A stretch of DNA of 64,000 bases from the NCBI RefSeq assembly GCF_001748385.1, contig NZ_BCLI01000001.1, forward strand, positions 413,177 through 477,176. The letters are read 5' to 3'. The notes beneath the pieces were generated by a model. The model did not search any database. It worked only from the letters and a program-made list of their open reading frames with translations, and was not told where the DNA came from. This document shows positions 9,151 to 18,167 of this stretch, piece after piece (the stretch's first letter is position 1; every line of letters starts with the position of its first letter). Origin of the DNA: Vulcanisaeta thermophila (GTDB lineage Archaea > Thermoproteota > Thermoprotei > Thermoproteales > Thermocladiaceae). A program made the position numbers and the translations under genes.

Positions 9151-9184
9151 AGTAGGCATAAAAATGCGGGGCTTTACGAAGTCC

Positions 9185-9964
9185 GTGGTCAGTAAAGGTG
9201 CATTGAGGGATTTTTTAGACGGTATTAGGGCCCTAATGACCTTCTTCACAGTAATCCCCATGGGTGGGTCCCACAGCATCCAGAGGGCCTTTGACTACGC
9301 CTGGCTATCACCATTGATAATACCATTGATAACGGGGCTCATTCCTGGCCTCGTTGGTTCATGGGTATGGCGCATAACCAACAACCCCCTCGCCTCATCA
9401 TCAATCGCCTACTCACTATTGCTGGTGCTCACGGGGTTCAACCACATTGATGGCTTTGCGGATACCGTGGATGCGCTAATGATTAGGGGTGACGTTAATG
9501 AGAGATTGAGGGTGCTTAAGGACCCGCATAAGGGGCCCGTGGCCATCGCGTCCACAGTACTACTAATAATACTCTCAATATCATTCCTAACCACGAGGCC
9601 TAGTGAATTATGGGAAATACTTTACGTGGCGGAGGTTACCTCCAAGGCATCCTGCTGCACCTCCGCATTACTGGGCAGGGAGCCCAGTTACCAGGGGCTT
9701 GGTTATGCATTAACCAGGACTTTGAGGCGTAGGTACGCGTACGTGCTCATAACGGACCTGGCCTCGGCAATTATATCATACTTAATACTCGGACCATTGG
9801 GCGCTATATCGCTGGTAATAGTCGTGGCCCTCTACCTACCCGTATTCAACCACCTACAGAACTCGTTCGGGGGCGCCGTGGGTGATCTTTATGGATTCAC
9901 CCTGGAGGTCACCAGGACCGCCGCTATAATCCTACAATCGCTCATGCAGGTATTAACACTCTAG
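9185..9964 (+). CDS. cobS: Adenosylcobinamide-GDP ribazoletransferase (cobalamin synthase)
   Basis: This polytopic membrane enzyme joins adenosylcobinamide-GDP to alpha-ribazole at a late step of cobalamin synthesis. The family motif GFNHIDGFADTVDAL is followed by DPHKGPVA, and a C-terminal NSFGGAVGDLYGFT stretch is present; about six transmembrane segments can be drawn. The open frame starts at ATG 9164, but a TATA-like GCATAAAAATGC at 9156-9167 overlaps it. That element fits a leaderless GTG at 9185 (26 nt downstream), which I prefer. No other cobalamin gene is adjacent. Confidence 0.88.
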   Translation: MVSKGALRDFLDGIRALMTFFTVIPMGGSHSIQRAFDYAWLSPLIIPLITGLIPGLVGSWVWRITNNPLASSSIAYSLLLVLTGFNHIDGFADTVDALMIRGDVNERLRVLKDPHKGPVAIASTVLLIILSISFLTTRPSELWEILYVAEVTSKASCCTSALLGREPSYQGLGYALTRTLRRRYAYVLITDLASAIISYLILGPLGAISLVIVVALYLPVFNHLQNSFGGAVGDLYGFTLEVTRTAAIILQSLMQVLTL

Positions 9965-10031
9965 GAATACCTATAAGGTGATAGTAAGGTAAGTATTTTA
10001 ATAGGCCCTGGCTATTGAGTGGTTAATCAAT

Positions 10032-11582
10032 ATGATGAGCGACCCGGCAGTGGTGGTGAGCATAACGCCAGACCTTGCCCTGGACCTTGGCTACACATAC
10101 GCCGGCGGTTTGGGCGTCCTAGAGGGTGATAAGTTCTACGGTGCATCTAGGCTGGGCATTAATTACTACGTAATAACACTACTCTATAGGAATGGTTACG
10201 TGGAGTACGAGTTCGACGATAAGGATAACCCAATACCCAAGCCCCAGCCCCAGCCCAGGGAGTTCCTGAACTCCCTAAGGCTTGTGGATACGTTCAATGT
10301 GGAGCTCAGGGGCTGCGGGGTGGAGGTTAATGCCTGGGACTATAACGTGGGCACTGCACACGCGGTGTTCCTAGAGCCCAGGGGTCCTGAGTGGGCTTTG
10401 AAGCTTGTTGATCGAATATACATTGAGGATACCATTGAGGAGAAGTTCCTGAAGTACGTGTTCCTTGCAAGGGGTGCGGTGGAGTTCATTAGGCGGAACA
10501 TTGGGCTTGAGAATGTTAGGTACATAGACCTCCAGGAGGCGTATGCCGCCATGGTCCCCATAATCCTAAAGATACCAGGTAGGTATAGGTTGATAATCCA
10601 CACACCGGGTCCCTGGGGCCACCCATCATTCCCCAATGAATTATTCAGGAGGGAGACAGGTTATCAATTCATTGAGAATCCTGTGGTGCTCACTAGCGTC
10701 GGTGCGGCCATGGCGTATGAAGTGTTCATGGTTTCGGCGAAGCACTTCGATATCATGAGGAAGGTGATACCCCAATTCATGGATAAGGCTAGGTTCGTAA
10801 CCAACGGCGTGAATATCGAGAGGTGGATGGACCCGGAAATAAGGCTTCACTACGAGAGGGGCTCCCTAACACCTGATGTGCTGAAGTCCATAAGGGGTAG
10901 GTTGAGAAAGGAATTACTGAGCCTTATTAAGTCAAGGAAGGACGTGAATGTTAATGATGATACCCTCATAATTGCCTGGGCCAGGAGAATGACACTTTAC
11001 AAAAGACCCTACTTCATATCAAGGCTTATTGAGGAGGGTGATTACAGGGATGTGCTCTTTGTCCTGGGCGGTAAGGCGCACCCCATGGATAAGGATGGGC
11101 TTAACTACATGAGGAAGTTTAGGGAGTTGCATAGGAAGTTCAATAATGTGGTCTACATACACGATTACGACGTTGAGAAGGCAAAGATAATACTGAAGGG
11201 GTCCGATGTGCTGGCCTTCACACCATTCCCGGGGTGGGAGGCGAGTGGCACGAGCTTCATGAAGGCCGCCATAAATGGTGTCCCATCCATAGCCTCTAGG
11301 GACGGGGCTGCCGTGGAGTTGATAGTGGATGGCGTCAATGGTTGGTTGTTTGGTGAGGATGTTAGGGAGTTGATAGACATGAACAACGACCCAAGGAGTA
11401 AGGAGATAGATGAGAGGGAGTATGAGGAGTTTAAGGCCAGGTTTGCCCAGGTATATGACCTGTTTAACTCGGACAGGGAGAAGTTCCACCTAATTGGTCT
11501 CAGTGCCATACTGAGCTTCGCATCGAGGGTTGACATAAGGAGGGTGCTGAGGGAGTACTACCCAGACCTAGTTAGGGGTTAA
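10032..11582 (+). CDS. glgP: Short archaeal alpha-glucan (glycogen) phosphorylase
   Basis: At 516 residues this is much shorter than the ~800-residue bacterial and animal enzymes but keeps the GT35 core. It has YAGGLGVLEGD near residue 25, TNGVNIERW in the middle, ARRMTLYKRP (cf. the KR-x-x-EYKRQ motif), and the cofactor region EASGTSFMKAAINGVPSIA, whose lysine corresponds to the pyridoxal-phosphate lysine. It should release glucose-1-phosphate from glycogen or maltodextrin. A TATA-like TATTTTAATA near 9992-10001 precedes the start. The family call is good; substrate chain-length preference is unknown. Confidence 0.8.
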   Translation: MMSDPAVVVSITPDLALDLGYTYAGGLGVLEGDKFYGASRLGINYYVITLLYRNGYVEYEFDDKDNPIPKPQPQPREFLNSLRLVDTFNVELRGCGVEVNAWDYNVGTAHAVFLEPRGPEWALKLVDRIYIEDTIEEKFLKYVFLARGAVEFIRRNIGLENVRYIDLQEAYAAMVPIILKIPGRYRLIIHTPGPWGHPSFPNELFRRETGYQFIENPVVLTSVGAAMAYEVFMVSAKHFDIMRKVIPQFMDKARFVTNGVNIERWMDPEIRLHYERGSLTPDVLKSIRGRLRKELLSLIKSRKDVNVNDDTLIIAWARRMTLYKRPYFISRLIEEGDYRDVLFVLGGKAHPMDKDGLNYMRKFRELHRKFNNVVYIHDYDVEKAKIILKGSDVLAFTPFPGWEASGTSFMKAAINGVPSIASRDGAAVELIVDGVNGWLFGEDVRELIDMNNDPRSKEIDEREYEEFKARFAQVYDLFNSDREKFHLIGLSAILSFASRVDIRRVLREYYPDLVRG

Positions 11583-11625
11583 CACAGGGCAAACGTGTAT
11601 AAGGATTCATGCAGCGCTATGCGCA

Positions 11626-12051
11626 ATGGAGGTAACAAGGGCCGTTAGGTTTGAGGACATGGGTTGCGAGGGCTGTGTAAACCTCGTACTGGACTCCTTG
11701 AGGAGTATGGATGGCGTCCTCATGGTAGCCAGGTCTGGGAATGAGCTGATCATTACTTACGATAGTGATAAGGTAACCTTTAGTGATTTAATGAACATGG
11801 TCATGATGCACGGACTCGCGCTCTACCTGAGGAGGATTGTCTTAAGGCTTGGTAATGCCCGTGAGCTGGGGCTTGATGAGGTGCAGAGGCTTTATAGGGA
11901 ATTCAATGACCTGGTGAGTTTGGTTCAGGATGTAACAACTCACAGACTCTTCTTGCTGATGCACCCAGACTCGAACCCAAGCCCACTCATTAATGAGCTT
12001 AGGAGGCTTGGTCTTCAGGTTAGTGACCCAGTGATTGATGAGTTGGGGTAG
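11626..12051 (+). CDS. HMA-like domain protein
   Basis: A 141-residue protein whose first ~65 residues resemble a heavy-metal-associated (HMA) domain: VRFEDMGCEGCVNLVLDSLRS with the CEGC pair (C-x2-C), then a VDGV-like loop and a YDSDKVT strand. The remaining helical part (LDEVQRLYREFNDLVSLVQD) is not familiar. The two cysteines could bind a soft metal ion, but no metal ATPase or regulator lies nearby. A TATAAGG element near 11597 is about 28 nt upstream of ATG 11626. Confidence 0.6.
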   Translation: MEVTRAVRFEDMGCEGCVNLVLDSLRSMDGVLMVARSGNELIITYDSDKVTFSDLMNMVMMHGLALYLRRIVLRLGNARELGLDEVQRLYREFNDLVSLVQDVTTHRLFLLMHPDSNPSPLINELRRLGLQVSDPVIDELG

Positions 12052-12072
12052 GTGCGTATTTCAATTTCATGA

Positions 12073-13233
12073 TCAAGGCGGCGTGGGCCTAACAAGGTCC
12101 AGGGGTAGCCCAAGCCTCTTCGCAGCCTCCGCGAGGTGCCTCATGTAAACCCTCAACTCCCTATCATGACTAATCCTATCCACTAAACCCTGCATTACCT
12201 CAATGACCGCGTCATAAACCTCCCTATTCACTGGGTATGGTGAGCCATCCTTACCACCAAGCGCGAACGCGTACCTCCTCGGGTCCACATTGGCCGGGTC
12301 CTCCCAATCAACCCTATCCCTATACACAAGCTCCGCAATCAACGCTAGGGCGAGCATTGTACTGGGCCCGAAGCCCCTGGTTAGGAGTAATTCGCTGAAG
12401 TCATTGACATCCCTTGCGCCCCTAAGGGCCTCCTCATTTATGGAAGCCCTGTAGGGCCTAAAGGCGCCGCTTATGTATGGGTTGTAGTACTTGGGTGGTT
12501 GTGAGCCCACGTAGGTCAGTATGGACGCGTTGCCCTTAATCATAGCCCTGACCACTGCCCAATCCCTAATCACCTTATTCACGTCCTGCCTTACCAGGTC
12601 AATGATGGTCTTCCTAGCCCCCTCACTAACCCTACTAACCATGTTCAGGGCGTAATCACCCTTAAAACCCACAATGCCCGTGTGGGGCTCATTCATTAGG
12701 TCGTTACCCATCCATATGTGGTACCTCCTGGCGTATCTCGAGCTCTCATTCAGTCCCTGCTGAACCACGGCCCAGGTCCCGTCAACGCCTATGATCATCG
12801 CGTGGTGATAAAGCCTATAACCATCCTGTAAAGCGGTCCCGTCAATCTTAGCGGTCAATCTAGAGGCTAATTTCAACTCCTCCACATCCAGGTCCCAGGA
12901 CCTGCCCAGCTCCTCAATCTCATTGGGTACATTCAACGCATAAACACCCTTACCACCCACAACCCTAATACCCACATCAACCCTGAGGAGGGACTCCTTA
13001 AGCGCCGCGGTGGTCACCGTGGTGCTCCCCGAGGAGTCCCAATCCATGCCTATTATGTTATTGAAGGATTGGAAGAATATTGGGTTAGAGAACAACCTAA
13101 TGGTCTCCCTAACCCCATGCTCCTCCACGAGCAGTTTAACAATCAAGCCGCTAAGCTTAACCATCCTACTAAACAGCCACGGGGGCACGTGTCCCGTGTG
13201 GAGCGGTAAGTCGGCAAATCCTGTAACACCCAC
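12073..13233 (-). CDS. DUF763 family protein
   Basis: A 386-residue soluble protein with the DUF763 pattern as I know it: the N-terminal TGFADLPLHTGHVPPWLFSRM, the DGTALQDGYRLYHHAMI stretch in the middle, and YAFALGGKDGSPYPVNR near the C-terminus. Members occur in many thermophilic archaea and some bacteria. I know of no settled biochemical function, though the conserved Asp, His and Gly positions suggest an enzyme. The start has TTTAAAC just upstream. It stands alone between an HMA-like gene and a small membrane protein. Confidence 0.8.
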   Translation of the reverse strand: MGVTGFADLPLHTGHVPPWLFSRMVKLSGLIVKLLVEEHGVRETIRLFSNPIFFQSFNNIIGMDWDSSGSTTVTTAALKESLLRVDVGIRVVGGKGVYALNVPNEIEELGRSWDLDVEELKLASRLTAKIDGTALQDGYRLYHHAMIIGVDGTWAVVQQGLNESSRYARRYHIWMGNDLMNEPHTGIVGFKGDYALNMVSRVSEGARKTIIDLVRQDVNKVIRDWAVVRAMIKGNASILTYVGSQPPKYYNPYISGAFRPYRASINEEALRGARDVNDFSELLLTRGFGPSTMLALALIAELVYRDRVDWEDPANVDPRRYAFALGGKDGSPYPVNREVYDAVIEVMQGLVDRISHDRELRVYMRHLAEAAKRLGLPLDLVRPTPP

Positions 13234-13335
13234 GGTTTAAACAAGCCCTGGGAGTTAAAGAAGCTTTTGCTCAATAATCAATAAACCACGCATGGGTGAG
13301 ATACACTTTTAAATAATGCATCAACAATGTGTCGT

Positions 13336-13728
13336 ATGTCGCAGCAAACACAGGCGAGGCCTAGCACGGCGTATGTACTCTCGCTGATAGGAAGCATCCT
13401 AATGCTCATATCGGCGGTGGTTGAGTTAGCTGCCTTGATAATGTTCAGCGTAGTGCCGTATCATAGGTTTGGCTACATGCCCATGCCTTTCATATTCGGA
13501 ATGGGCGCAGTACTGATTGTTCTGGGTATTGTGGGTATAATCATAAGCGCCCTGGCCCTCTACTTCTCACTAAGGCTCAATAAAGTGGGTGACGTCAATG
13601 CCGTGCATAGTACGGGGATTATTCTACTTGTGCTGTCAATAATAGGGCTTTTCGTGGCCAACGGCTTCATTGTGGGCTTCATACTACTCCTAATAGGCTC
13701 AGTAATGGCAATGACATGGAAACCCTGA
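13336..13728 (+). CDS. Small four-helix membrane protein
   Basis: From ATG 13336 this is about 130 residues with hydrophobic segments at roughly 15-42, 55-85, and two more in the C-terminal half (GIILLVLSIIGLFVANGF and VGFILLLIGSVMAM). The pattern resembles DUF4064-like small membrane proteins, but I cannot assign it firmly. A TTTTAAATAATG element at 13309-13320 is centred ~22-25 nt upstream of 13336, so this start is preferred to the ATG at 13327. Confidence 0.6.
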   Translation: MSQQTQARPSTAYVLSLIGSILMLISAVVELAALIMFSVVPYHRFGYMPMPFIFGMGAVLIVLGIVGIIISALALYFSLRLNKVGDVNAVHSTGIILLVLSIIGLFVANGFIVGFILLLIGSVMAMTWKP

Positions 13729-13769
13729 ACAAAGACCTTAATTAGTTCAAAAATCAATAAAAATTTACT

Positions 13770-14018
13770 ATGAACAGGGCATTGATTAACTACATAACGG
13801 AACTACTAAACCCATACTCCACCTACTACTCAGACGGTGTGCTCAATAGTGAGGGGATGACAATACTCAGGGTGATAGCCAGGGAGGTCCTTAAGGAGTA
13901 CCCATGGCTCAGGAGGAGGTTCGCCAAGGCCAGGCGCAGGAGGGATTATGAGTATGTTTCAAGCCTAATGAGTGAGGTCCTCCAATTAATCACCTCCGGT
14001 TCCTCCTCACCCTCCTAA
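13770..14018 (+). CDS. Unrecognised small helical protein
   Basis: An 82-residue, mostly helical, basic protein (the WLRRRFAKARRRRDYEYVSS region carries many arginines), without a signal peptide or membrane helix. The arginine-rich helix could contact nucleic acid; this is inference. Its 3' end overlaps the 3' end of a minus-strand small membrane protein gene by 29 nt. An AT-rich stretch (AAAATCAATAAAAATTTA) just upstream can serve as promoter. Confidence 0.5.
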   Translation: MNRALINYITELLNPYSTYYSDGVLNSEGMTILRVIAREVLKEYPWLRRRFAKARRRRDYEYVSSLMSEVLQLITSGSSSPS

Positions 14019-14169
14019 CCTCACGCCTCACATAATCACTGGACCTCCTCAGCAACCTCTCCACATTGAAGTTACCCGCCCTCACTATTATGATTAGAAG
14101 TAAAGCCAGGAAGAGCAATGCCGCAACACCCCTCCTGAGCACCCTGGCCGCCTTATCAATGGGGTTCAT
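13990..14169 (-). CDS. Single-helix membrane microprotein (59 residues)
   Basis: ATG 14169-14167 opens 59 codons ending in TGA at 13992-13990. The protein has a short basic N-terminus (MNPIDKAARVLRRG), one strong transmembrane helix (VAALLFLALLLIIIV), and an extremely arginine-rich C-terminal tail (RREVRRVRRNRR). A TTATAAGT element on this strand at 14194-14201 is centred about 28 nt upstream, fitting a leaderless transcript. It is convergent with the 13770 gene, with 29 nt overlap. The positive-inside rule places the tail in the cytoplasm. No family is recognised. Confidence 0.55.
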   Translation of the reverse strand: MNPIDKAARVLRRGVAALLFLALLLIIIVRAGNFNVERLLRRSSDYVRREVRRVRRNRR

Positions 14170-14208
14170 GGCTCAAGCATTTATTAATGCGTAACTTATA
14201 AACCCTAC

Positions 14209-15717
14209 GTGGAGCAAAGCCTCTCAAGGGCAGTGGCCAATAAGTGCTCGGGGTATAGGGACCTAGTGGGTGGCTCGACTAGTGAGTATGAATTCCTACA
14301 GTGGTTACTGGCGCAGATAGACAACCCCCTGCTCTCATACGAGCTACACCCTGTGGATGTGCTCGTGTGGGTCAATAAGTACGCCAGGGTGTCCCTAGGG
14401 AATAGTGATTACAGGGCCGTGGCAATGCCACTAACAATGGGGGGCTCGGGCGTTGGGAGGTTAACCACGGACATAAACGATGCCGAGGGTAAGGTGCTCC
14501 TCACGGACTTCCCAGAGGACATGGACGACGCCAAGTACATATACATAAAGGCCATGAGGAAGGGGGCCCAGGCAGTAATATTCAGGGATAAGCAGCCAGG
14601 TGTGCTGAGGAGGATAGTGGTCACGGCAACGGAGGACTACACATGGGACAGGGCACCACCACCAACCACACCAGCCCTCGTGGTGCCCAGGGACGTGGGT
14701 GATGAGTTGGTTAAGCACGTGGGTAAGGACGTGGAGTTCATGAGCGATGTAAGTACCAGTGTGAGCACGGGTTATAACCTGGTAATAAATCTCGAGGGGA
14801 ATAGTGAGGAGAAGGTACTACTAGTGGCTCATCACGACCACTGGCTCAGTGGCTATGCCGATGACTGCCTCGGCGTGGGCATTGTCATGGAACTGCTCTT
14901 TGATTTATTAAGAGGCAAGGCAAGTGGTAAGAGGGGTCTCTCGGTAATATCATTCACAGCCGAGGAAGCGGGGGACCCAGGCTACGCAAGTCTCTACTGG
15001 GCCTATGGCTCTGCCAAGTACACGGCCTACCTGGAGGGCACTGGGGATTTGGACAGGGTGTATGCCGTCCTGGATTTGGACGTGGTGGGTAGGGACTACG
15101 TACTACATACTAGCGAGGATGTCATGGCACAGCTGAGCCAGGTGGTGGAGGCCCAGTGGGAATTCCCAAAGCCATACTTCGACGCGTTGAACTTCGAGGT
15201 AAAGGGTATACCCTCCATAACCCTCTCAAGCCTTGATAATTACTGGGATGTATACCACACGGATAGGGATGTGGAGAGTGAGGCCAGGCAGGACTCCATC
15301 CAGAGGTCCATGGAGACCGCCCGTCAACTGCTCAATTACCTACTCAATAATGATCTAAACCCGGCACCGTACACCTCGGTATTGGCTAGGGACTTGGAGA
15401 GCGTGGGCATAAACATCAATGGTAGTGGGGACTGGGAAACATATAGACTCCTTAAGTACTTGCTCTCGAAGTACCTAGTGGAGTATAGGAGGGATGGCTC
15501 GGTGAAGACGGTCTACACAAACTCCATATTATCATACATAAGGAGGTACCTAAACGTGGGCAGCATGGACCAGGTACCACTGAGGGTTGAGGAGATGGGG
15601 ACTGGGGAGGTGCTTTTCGACACAAGCACCATAAGGAGTAACCAACAACTTAGTGATTACCTAATGCGCATAATCACGTCAATAACCAGTGAGTTGGAGG
15701 GCAAGGTCAGGACTTAG
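14209..15717 (+). CDS. M28-family metallopeptidase (aminopeptidase-like)
   Basis: A 502-residue protein with the co-catalytic di-zinc layout of peptidase family M28: LLVAHHDHW (metal His and Asp near residues 208-210), DDCLGVG with the bridging Asp near 218-219, FTAEEAG with the catalytic and metal glutamates (~252-253), an Asp in LDLDVVG, and a C-terminal YHTDRD histidine. There is no signal peptide, so it is probably cytoplasmic. The region between the N-terminus and the first His looks like a PA-like insert. GTG 14209 lies ~25 nt after a TTATTAAT element. The last 11 nt overlap coaD on the other strand. Confidence 0.85.
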   Translation: MEQSLSRAVANKCSGYRDLVGGSTSEYEFLQWLLAQIDNPLLSYELHPVDVLVWVNKYARVSLGNSDYRAVAMPLTMGGSGVGRLTTDINDAEGKVLLTDFPEDMDDAKYIYIKAMRKGAQAVIFRDKQPGVLRRIVVTATEDYTWDRAPPPTTPALVVPRDVGDELVKHVGKDVEFMSDVSTSVSTGYNLVINLEGNSEEKVLLVAHHDHWLSGYADDCLGVGIVMELLFDLLRGKASGKRGLSVISFTAEEAGDPGYASLYWAYGSAKYTAYLEGTGDLDRVYAVLDLDVVGRDYVLHTSEDVMAQLSQVVEAQWEFPKPYFDALNFEVKGIPSITLSSLDNYWDVYHTDRDVESEARQDSIQRSMETARQLLNYLLNNDLNPAPYTSVLARDLESVGININGSGDWETYRLLKYLLSKYLVEYRRDGSVKTVYTNSILSYIRRYLNVGSMDQVPLRVEEMGTGEVLFDTSTIRSNQQLSDYLMRIITSITSELEGKVRT

Positions 15718-16180
15718 CACTCCCGAGGTCCGTGGTTCCCGTCCTCTCCCTAATCAACGTGCTTGAGACCTTATTACCAAAGCCGTCCCTGATTATGGGG
15801 ACCACTATTATGTGCAGGGGCCTAAGGCCCCTCTCCCTCCTTAGGTTGTTGATTTCCAAAGCCCTGGGTAAGGTCTCGAGGCTAACCACTATGGCGTCTA
15901 TGGATGGATCCACTATGGTGGGGCCGTAGGGATCATTAATCACGTCTATCACCACAGAGTCCTCACTACCCCCAAGCTCTTTAATCAAACCCCTCAGATT
16001 AAGGATCCTAACCTTAAGGGGCTTAACCCTATAGGCCTTGTACGCCTGGGCAAACTCATCACTTGTGATGCCCACAAGCACTCTCTCACCGTGTGTTAGC
16101 GCTGTGAATAGGAGCTTCGTATGCCCAGTATGTAGTGTGTCGAATGTACCACCCACAGCAACCTTCCTGTATTTACGCAT
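15707..16180 (-). CDS. coaD: Archaeal phosphopantetheine adenylyltransferase
   Basis: A 157-residue nucleotidyltransferase that transfers AMP to 4'-phosphopantetheine to give dephospho-CoA, the fourth step of coenzyme A synthesis. The nucleotidyl-transfer motif GGTFDTLHTGH is at residues 9-19. The second signature near the C-terminus reads VSSTLIRER, equivalent to the usual ISSTxIR. Length is normal for the archaeal family. A TTTTAAAG element on this strand (16205-16212) is about 28 nt upstream of the ATG. It is convergent with the M28 gene, with 11 nt overlap. Confidence 0.9.
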   Translation of the reverse strand: MRKYRKVAVGGTFDTLHTGHTKLLFTALTHGERVLVGITSDEFAQAYKAYRVKPLKVRILNLRGLIKELGGSEDSVVIDVINDPYGPTIVDPSIDAIVVSLETLPRALEINNLRRERGLRPLHIIVVPIIRDGFGNKVSSTLIRERTGTTDLGSAKS

Positions 16181-16324
16181 TGAGTTCTCATTATGCGGGT
16201 CTTTAAAATTTCTTTTTCAAAGTTAATTATTGTGACTATAGAATTCACATTACGGAAATAACTATTGAGTAGACCCATAACACCTATGAGAAGGCTTTTT
16301 ATACCCAGTTACACTCAGGGTATT

Positions 16325-17311
16325 GTGTCCACTATATACAGGAGGATCATTAGGATTGGGGAGAAGAGCATAGGTATTACATTACCCAGGCAGTGGTTGA
16401 GCGCTTTGGACGTGGGCGTGGGCGACGTGATGGAGGTAAGCCTGGTGGGTAAGGTAATAGTGCTGAAGCCAGTGACCCAGGAGGGTGGGGAAGCCAATGA
16501 GGTTAGCATAACCATGGAGGGCTCCATGGACGAGGCCATGAGGATGATAATAGCAAGCTACATAGAGGGTTACGACAATGTGGAGCTCCTGGGCCAGAAG
16601 GACACAATAAGGAGGGCATACTCAAAGGTGGAGAGTAAACTACCCGGCTCCCTAATGCTTGAAAGCGACGGTAGTGTACTCATTAAGGTGGCCACGAGCG
16701 AGGCCAACGTGGACCTGAACGAGGTGATAAACAGCATGGCAAACATACTAAACTCCATGTTCACGAAATTCCTGGAATACCTGGAAACAAACAGGGAGTC
16801 ACTCCTTAAGGAGATACTGGACCTGGATGAGCAGATGGATAAGCTCTACTTCCTAGCCCTGAGAACCATTAAGAAGCTATCCTTCAGGGACCCCAAGAGG
16901 GCCATTGACGATACAATAGTGGTGAAGAACCTGGAACACGCGGCCGACGCCCTAGATAGGCTATCCAACGCCTACATGAGGATACAAATAACCAAGTGCA
17001 GACCGGAAATAAGCAATAAGTTAAGGGCCGTTTGGAACTACATCATGAGGTCCGTCTACTCATACCTAGATAATAACGTGAGCAACGCCCTAAAGATACT
17101 GGTGGACAGGGAGCACATGCTCAACAGCATCCTGGAACTGGCCACAATGGGCTGTGCAGAATCCAGCGACCTACTGGCGGCCACAATACACGAAAGCCAA
17201 TTAATAGTGGCCCTCGCAGCGGACATAGCCGAGGCAGCCTTCAGTAGGCATGTAAGGAATGTGGCAAAACCCACAAAAACCCTGGAGGCGGAGGAGAAGG
17301 GGGAGGAGTGA
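16325..17311 (+). CDS. AbrB-PhoU fusion regulator
   Basis: From GTG 16325 this encodes about 328 residues. The first ~50 form an AbrB/SpoVT-type swapped-hairpin domain (IIRIGEKSIGITLPRQWLSAL...VGDVMEVSLVGKVIVLKP). The rest contains PhoU-like helical repeats with the typical acidic stretches (LLKEILDLDEQMDKLYFLAL, VVKNLEHAADALDRL). In archaea this fusion is thought to regulate phosphate uptake. CTTTTTATA at 16295-16303 is centred 26 nt upstream of GTG 16325, so I prefer this start to the upstream codons at 16265 and 16286. No phosphate transporter is adjacent. Confidence 0.78.
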   Translation: MSTIYRRIIRIGEKSIGITLPRQWLSALDVGVGDVMEVSLVGKVIVLKPVTQEGGEANEVSITMEGSMDEAMRMIIASYIEGYDNVELLGQKDTIRRAYSKVESKLPGSLMLESDGSVLIKVATSEANVDLNEVINSMANILNSMFTKFLEYLETNRESLLKEILDLDEQMDKLYFLALRTIKKLSFRDPKRAIDDTIVVKNLEHAADALDRLSNAYMRIQITKCRPEISNKLRAVWNYIMRSVYSYLDNNVSNALKILVDREHMLNSILELATMGCAESSDLLAATIHESQLIVALAADIAEAAFSRHVRNVAKPTKTLEAEEKGEE

Positions 17312-17333
17312 TGAGCACGTCGGTATCCGAACG

Positions 17334-17993
17334 ATGACGACGGTCAGAGATACTGAGATAAAGCGATTAAGAGACCTGGAACTACTGATTCAGGAAATAC
17401 CCAATTATGAAAAGCCAAAACTGAAACTGGAGCAGTACGTCACAGACGCAAACATAGCAGCCGTAATGCTCTGGGACGCCCACATGAGGGGTTACATAAG
17501 GGGCCAGAGGGTCCTTGACCTGGGTTGCGGCACAGGTAGGTTTGCAATACCCGCAGCGATCCTGGGCGCAAGGCACGTACTATGCATAGACATAGACCCA
17601 GAGGCCATGGCCGTGGTTAAAAAAGAAATTGAAAAGAGAAAACTAACAAACATAGACCTAGTAATCACGGACATAAGGACACTAAACCTAAGGGGTAAAT
17701 TCCACGTGGCATTCCAAAACCCACCCTTCGGAATATGGGAGGGAAAGGGAACAGACATGGCATTCCTACAAAAGGCCCTGGAACACTCAACAGTGGTATA
17801 CACAATACACAAACTCAGCACCATGGACCACGTAATAAACACCGTAAACCAATGGGGATACACAACCGAGGTACTGGACAAGGCAGTAATAACAATACCA
17901 CCCATGTACAAACACCACAGAAAGAAAAAACACAAAGTGGAGGTATTCATAGCAAGGATAACACCACGAAACAAAGAGCTTAAAAGCCATTAA
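17334..17993 (+). CDS. METTL5-like rRNA adenine methyltransferase
   Basis: A Rossmann-fold SAM methyltransferase of about 220 residues. EQYVTDANIAA precedes motif I (VLDLGCGTGRFAIPAA), DIDPEA follows, and the catalytic motif is QNPPFG, the N-P-P-F form that targets an exocyclic adenine amine. The order and the early EQY-T motif match METTL5-type enzymes, which make m6A in small-subunit rRNA in eukaryotes; the archaeal target is inferred. I start it at ATG 17334, 23 nt after the PhoU-like gene. The basic C-terminus (HHRKKKHK) may help bind RNA. Confidence 0.82.
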   Translation: MTTVRDTEIKRLRDLELLIQEIPNYEKPKLKLEQYVTDANIAAVMLWDAHMRGYIRGQRVLDLGCGTGRFAIPAAILGARHVLCIDIDPEAMAVVKKEIEKRKLTNIDLVITDIRTLNLRGKFHVAFQNPPFGIWEGKGTDMAFLQKALEHSTVVYTIHKLSTMDHVINTVNQWGYTTEVLDKAVITIPPMYKHHRKKKHKVEVFIARITPRNKELKSH

Positions 17994-18009
17994 TGGCATT
18001 ACGCATAAA

Positions 18010-18097
18010 GCGGGGGTGCCCGAGCCAGGTCAAAGGGGACGGGTTTAGGTCCCGTTGGCGAAGGCCTGCGTGGGTTCAAATCCCACCCCCCGCACCA
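18010..18097 (+). tRNA. tRNA-Leu(TAG)
   Basis: The acceptor strands GCGGGGG (18010-18016) and CCCCCGC (18087-18093) pair, followed by discriminator A and an encoded CCA (18095-18097). The anticodon stem ACGGG/CCCGT closes loop TTTAGGT with anticodon TAG at 18046-18048. A long class II variable arm and a T arm GTGGG-TTCAAAT-CCCAC are present. There is no intron. Bases 18061-18071 are complementary to the guide of the C/D RNA candidate at 9096-9150. Confidence 0.97.
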
Positions 18098-18167
18098 AAA
18101 CCTTCCTATCTCCACACCCTTAATCACTGTTAGGTCGCCTAACAAAACTTAATAATACCCTTTAATA

